Shown here: piece after piece, positions 59,735-64,000 of the stretch
How positions within the stretch are numbered: position 1 is the stretch's first letter
Layout: every line of letters starts with the position of its first letter
NCBI RefSeq assembly: GCF_001625215.2
Contig: NC_030387.2
Location: forward strand, 5,670,501-5,734,500
Length of the DNA stretch: 64,000 nt
Direction of reading: 5' to 3'
DNA from: Daucus carota subsp. sativus
Taxonomy: Eukaryota > Streptophyta > Magnoliopsida > Apiales > Apiaceae
Translations under genes and position numbers: made by a program
The notes under the pieces: generated by a model
The model's database searches: none
Told to the model about the DNA's origin: nothing
Seen by the model: the letters and a program-made list of their open reading frames with translations, nothing else

Positions 59735-60833
59735 TTGGTTTGTTTTCTCAATAACCCTAAATTTTTATTTTTTGTTTAGTTCAAAATTTCAAATTGCTCC
59801 TACTAATTTCATAAACATGTCCGTAGATTTGAGTCTTGTTATGACTAGATTTCAGTCTTTGATTTTCTTTGTATGTTTATATGGTGTTTGTTTATATTCC
59901 CCTGAGAATGATTTTTAAATTTTTTCATGTTTTCAATTTTGGCTTACTAATTTTCAAACATGTCTGTAGGTTGGAGTTTTGTTTCGATTGGAGCTTGGAG
60001 GTTTCGATTTAATTGGAGATCTAAGTTCAACTCCCAAGGTATATACCTATTGTTTTGTTGTTTCTTTGTTTATAGTTTTTGGTTTCCTTTGCACATATGT
60101 TGGGTGTTTGTTTTTGTTGCCAGGAGAACATTAGTTATGATATAACTGTTCTTTGTATTTGCTTGGAGCCCTAATTTTTTATTATGCATACCACAGATAA
60201 TACAAAGTTATAATTATCATTAAACTGTCTTATTTGTTCTTATAACTTGCATACTTTTTGGCATTGGTGTTAAATTTAACACTTATGTATTGTTGTGTGT
60301 GGCTAATAAGAGATAACAATCTGTTTGTCTATACTATGTATAATGATACATCACTCCGCATTATATCATATTCTACTGCTTGGTCTGAAATAATGCTGCT
60401 GTATTCATCAATGAATTATCGATTATAATTCTTTTTTTTCTCACCGGGCATTTGCTCCACTTATTTTGGTTTGAGGTTGGACCTTATGCCCCCATTTACT
60501 GTGATCCAGAATCATAGCAGTAGTATGAATTCAAATCATTTTGTGGCCTTTTCAGATCAGTTAAAACTTAAAGAGAAACAGGTGCATCAGAGGAAAGCCT
60601 ACAAGATAATTAATTTAAATTAGGACAAAAAAGAGATTTAACTTTCTTTAAGGACCCTGTTACATCCATTTTAAAACATGAGCTACATGTATAAATGATG
60701 ATAGTCTGCTATGTTACGATTACTACTATTAGATTAACTATGGATATTTATGTATAATTTGATTATTATATGCGTCTATTTTCTAGTAGCATAGAAATGA
60801 AATGAGTACTATAATAAGCAATATCCCCTGCAG

Positions 60834-61232
60834 AATTTTGCTCTAAAGATAGTTTTGGTCTATCCATTATTTTCCGCACTTCTGAACTAGCAACTGCAAT
60901 ACTGATAGACTTGATATCGCAAGAGTTCAACGAGAACAAAGCGCGATTTCATCAAGACGTTATTCAGTCGATTCATGAAGAAGCAGGTATAATTATCAAC
61001 ACTGCACATTTTCGTACTAGATACTTTATTTAATAATCATGGATCTCGCCACATGAATTTCTGCTAAATGTTACCAGATACTTTACAAATTATGTATTAC
61101 TACCAGGTGGAAATGCTGCGAGTAGAAAAACTTGCTCAAGAGATGGAAGAAAAAATAGATCCAAAGGTTCGAGAGAATGTCAAGGCGTTGGTGTCCAAGT
61201 TGGTAGAAAAAAAATCAAGACTTCAAGATTGA
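60834..61232 (+). pseudogene. Captured two-exon coiled-coil fragment, unidentified
   Basis: Exon a (60834-60986) follows a CCTGCAG acceptor and reads FCSKDSFGLSIIFRTSELAT, then IDLISQEFNENKARFHQDVI up to a GTATAA donor. Exon b (61107-61232) follows TACTACCAG and is open in two frames. One reads MLRVEKLAQEMEEKIDPKV, then ENVKALVSKLVEKKSRLQD and TGA: charged and helical. The other frame is the one that splices in phase with exon a. The source gene is not recognised. Confidence 0.5.
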
Positions 61233-61909
61233 TATTGAAGACCTCAGTGTCGAACCGACGTATGATTCCCCTGCAAGTGGAGCCAACACATCCAACACAG
61301 AGATTACTTGATCTGATCCGTGATGCACATAGATACTCTAACCATAATTTGCAAAGTTTAACTTGTAATGTAGTTATGACTTAAAATATTTATGAATTTG
61401 AACTGCTATTTCAGTTGGATGGTTGAATTATGATTGTTGCAAAACTTGGATGAATGATTTATGGTTGAATCAGAATATGTGATTGGTTGGCTGATTTGAT
61501 TTGGGATGTTTTATTGTAGATGTTATCATAGCATGATAAATGTTCGAAAAGATATTTACTATTAAATCAAAATATGTTGTTGTAGAGTGAGTAAGATGTT
61601 GCTATTGGATTAATGGCAACATCACCCTTGTGTTGCTGAAAAATGAACCGTGTTGCCATAGATTTTATGGCAACACCCTGTTTGATGTTGCTTTTAGAAA
61701 ACAAATGTAGCCATAGGGACCTAACGCCACATTTTATGGGTGTAGCCATAGCTTGTTAAAATATGTTGGCTTACGCTCTAAGGCTACAAGGCAATATCCA
61801 ACACCCACTATTTTGACAAAAATGTTGCCTTAAAACTTATAGCAACATTTTTCAGCACTTTTAACACTTTTTTTGGATGTTGCTTTAGGCCATATATGGT
61901 GTAGTGATG

Positions 61910-62827
61910 GTATGCATAATTCACTAGTTTAATCCTCTTTTTTACCCACAAATCGAAAACTAAAACCAAACAAACACCGGAACTCCAAACACTCCAAATT
62001 CAACAAATCACAAAACTCTAATAGTTAATCAACAAACTATATATTTATCACAATTCATCATATTTCGAAACTCATTCAAACCAATAACAAACAATCTTAT
62101 TAATCAATCAAACGGAGATTGTGCACATAGATCCCACAATCATATACATAATTTCCATATTAAAATATTTTATTCAAGTTGAGAATTGGATTTTTCAAGC
62201 AAAATCAAGATGGTTAACATTTATAATACATAAATTTGCAGGCAGATACATATAAAAGAGACTATGCGTATAGATAATTGAAATAAGGGTAGAGTTGAGA
62301 GATGAAAACTTGTCCGCTCTATTTAGATCTGAATCGAAATTAATTAATGTATCCACAAATTCATCAATCTTCATGATATCGGACTCAAAATAATTCAAGC
62401 ATTCCTTGTCAAATGGAGAAGAGATCAAAAGAAATATATACAATCGTTTCACCCTCATTTTTGATGACATCCATTATACTTTGAATATTTGTTTCTCTCT
62501 CTCGATTGATTATTTTCATTGTAAATAGTATGGTCGAAGTCCCTGTTATGGTCTTCCTAATATATTAGGACGCAAAAAGTATACGATCCTATGATTTCCA
62601 AAAGATAAGGTTAGTAAAGTGTGGAGTGCTGGAATGACAAATTAATTTCGAAGTCAGGAAGAGAAGTCTTAATTAAATCAGCTGCTTAAACACTTTCCAG
62701 TTACACAATGAGTGTGTTTCTACTTCCATTGGAGATTACAAAAGATATAGCTAAAAAGAACAATCTTTAAATATTGGTGGAGCTCGAATACTGGTTATGG
62801 AAAGGGAATACACCGGATGAGTTGGGA
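61910..62827. other. AT-rich spacer; no gene
   Basis: A 91-aa minus-strand open frame (62195-62470) shows no recognisable domain and no coding signature. Nothing else is supported. Confidence 0.4.
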
Positions 62828-63553
62828 CTAGGGCTGTCAATGGATCAGATATCCAGTCTAATTCAATCCACGAGCTAATGGAGCGAATATGGATCATCAA
62901 AAATAAAATCCAACCCGAAAAAAATCCGATCCAATATATATAGGATATGTATTTAATACGATCGGATCCGAAAATAATCCGATCCAAAAAAAATCCGATC
63001 CGACTTTTACACACACATATTATATATATTCACACACACACACACACACAATACTTGATTAACATGTTATATAAAATTTAATAAATAAAATCCAGGATAG
63101 AGCATTTGAATTTGAGTAGTTGGGTTTTTTAGACATTTGATTTGAGGGTTTTGTACTGTATTAGCAAGCTGTTTAAATTTTAAATTTCCATATTTTATCG
63201 GAGGAGGGTTTATAATATTTTAAAGTTATTATAGTGTTTCTAAATTCTAAACTCTTAAAATTTATTAATGACCTGTAATATTTGAACTGATGTGTTTTGT
63301 ATTTTAAAACGTTGAATTTTGATTTTATAAATTGTTATTATAGGTGACTTCAACCGATTGTTTATAGGTGAAGAATTTGTTTTCGTTTAAATATAAACGG
63401 AGCGGAGCTCCTATCCGAAAATCTGTGATCCTACGAATTAGGATATGGATCATGTTATAAACATTTTAGCTAAAATCCGATCTGAATTTGAATCCGATAA
63501 ATTAAACTGATCAAGATATGGATCAAGCCTGATCCGATCCATTGACACCCCTG
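62828..63553. repeat. hAT-like inverted element with GGGCTGTCAATGGATC ends
   Basis: Left end AGGGCTGTCAATGGATCAGA; right end, reverse complemented, AGGGGTGTCAATGGATCGGA. Both subterminal zones repeat GATCCGAT/ATCGGATC words. Length about 726 bp with a CA microsatellite near 63030. T/AGGGGTGTCAA ends are typical of plant hAT MITEs; the 8-bp duplication is not preserved. Confidence 0.65.
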
Positions 63554-63561
63554 TTTGAGAA

Positions 63562-63841
63562 CATATGAGTAGGCACAAATCTATTGGTGGTATAAGATTT
63601 AGGAATTTTTGGGATTTCAATTTAGCGTTGCTTGGCAAGCAAGGATGGCGGTTCCTTACTAAACTGGATAGCTTGGTGAGTAGACTATACAAAGCTCGAT
63701 ATTTTCCATCAAAAGAAAGCATACATATAATTAGCCAACCTTGGTTGATTGAAGAGCATAATTCATATATTACACCTGTGTCACAAGCTTTTCAAAGCAA
63801 GGAAGTCTCCTCAATGTCTATGGATCGCAATGTTAGAAAAT
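63562..63841 (+). pseudogene. LINE (non-LTR) ORF2 C-terminal fragment
   Basis: One open frame contains GGIRFRNFWDFNLALLGKQG, WRFLTKLDSLVSRLYKARYF and PSKESIHI. This matches the segment between reverse transcriptase and the zf-RVT domain of plant L1-type LINEs (GGLGFRDLxxFNxALLxKQxWRL...SLxxxxxKARYFP). It stops at 63841 before the zf-RVT domain, and no upstream reverse transcriptase is present. Inactive. Confidence 0.85.
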
Positions 63842-64000
63842 GAAAAGTTTAAGGCATATTTTTGATATGTTCTTGATATAATTTTCGGAAAGTAATAGTT
63901 GGAAGTTGTTCCTTGCTACGAGGACTTAAACTTTCATTTTTGGATCTAATTTTCTTAGTGAAATCAATTAAAAAATTGAGATGAAATGGCTAACTTGAAA

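Larger units (their letters stand above)
58903..61906. mobile_element. CACTA (En/Spm) element carrying host gene pieces
   Basis: Starts CACTACACCATATATGG and ends CCATATATGGTGTAGTG, a TIR of about 17 bp. ATG lies immediately outside both ends (58900-58902 and 61907-61909), matching the 3-bp duplication of CACTA elements. Both subterminal zones (58920-59095 and 61570-61890) are dense in GTTGCC/GGCAAC/AACATC words, the transposase-binding repeats of this superfamily. Length 3004 bp. No transposase (TnpA/TnpD) is recognisable. The centre has a gene-like layout: CT-rich leader, GT-AG introns and exon pieces (next two entries). It is non-autonomous, of the Pack-CACTA kind. Confidence 0.88.

Overview
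This window is plant nuclear DNA, most likely from a eudicot. It is AT-rich, genes are split by GT-AG introns, the genes belong to land-plant families, and the intergenic space is packed with plant transposon types (Helitron, CACTA, Stowaway, Harbinger, Mutator-like, hAT, Ty1/copia, Ty3/gypsy, LINE and SINE). I see no bacterial genes, no CRISPR array and no organellar DNA.

Six protein genes are supported. (1) 1662-2828, minus: a zinc-ribbon plus RING-H2 E3 ubiquitin ligase. (2) 13080-18407, minus: a multi-membrane-span protein whose last exon I could not place. (3) 27824-31924, minus: a complete 12-exon SPX-EXS phosphate exporter of the PHO1 family (812 aa). (4) 41967-42449, plus: a small acidic conserved plant protein. 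(5) 43463-45136, minus: an intronless SKU5-similar/Bp10-type multicopper-oxidase-like protein without copper ligands. (6) 46498-55610, minus: a 12-exon ARID plus Hsp20/alpha-crystallin protein (641 aa), like the ARID subunits of the plant PEAT chromatin complex. A possible last exon of a seventh gene lies at 516-574, plus. I reconstructed exon boundaries by hand from reading frame and splice-site agreement.

The genes do not form an operon or pathway; this is ordinary plant gene order with mobile DNA between genes. 4.1-9.1 kb holds a Mutator-like element, a decayed Ty3/gypsy integrase, a poly(A) retroposon with 20-bp target duplications and a MITE. 20-27.2 kb holds a decayed copia gag followed by two head-to-tail Helitron copies. 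34-37 kb holds a 1.5-kb foldback element with a 9-bp duplication, then a hAT remnant. 42.6-43.2 kb holds a SINE and a MITE. 56.3-62 kb holds two Stowaway MITEs, a Harbinger MITE, a second retroposon copy and a complete 3-kb CACTA-ended element carrying host exon pieces, one resembling serine carboxypeptidase. The right edge has a hAT-like inverted element and a LINE fragment.

I found no wholly new biological system. The most notable structures are the tandem Helitron pair, the gene-capturing CACTA element and the foldback element.
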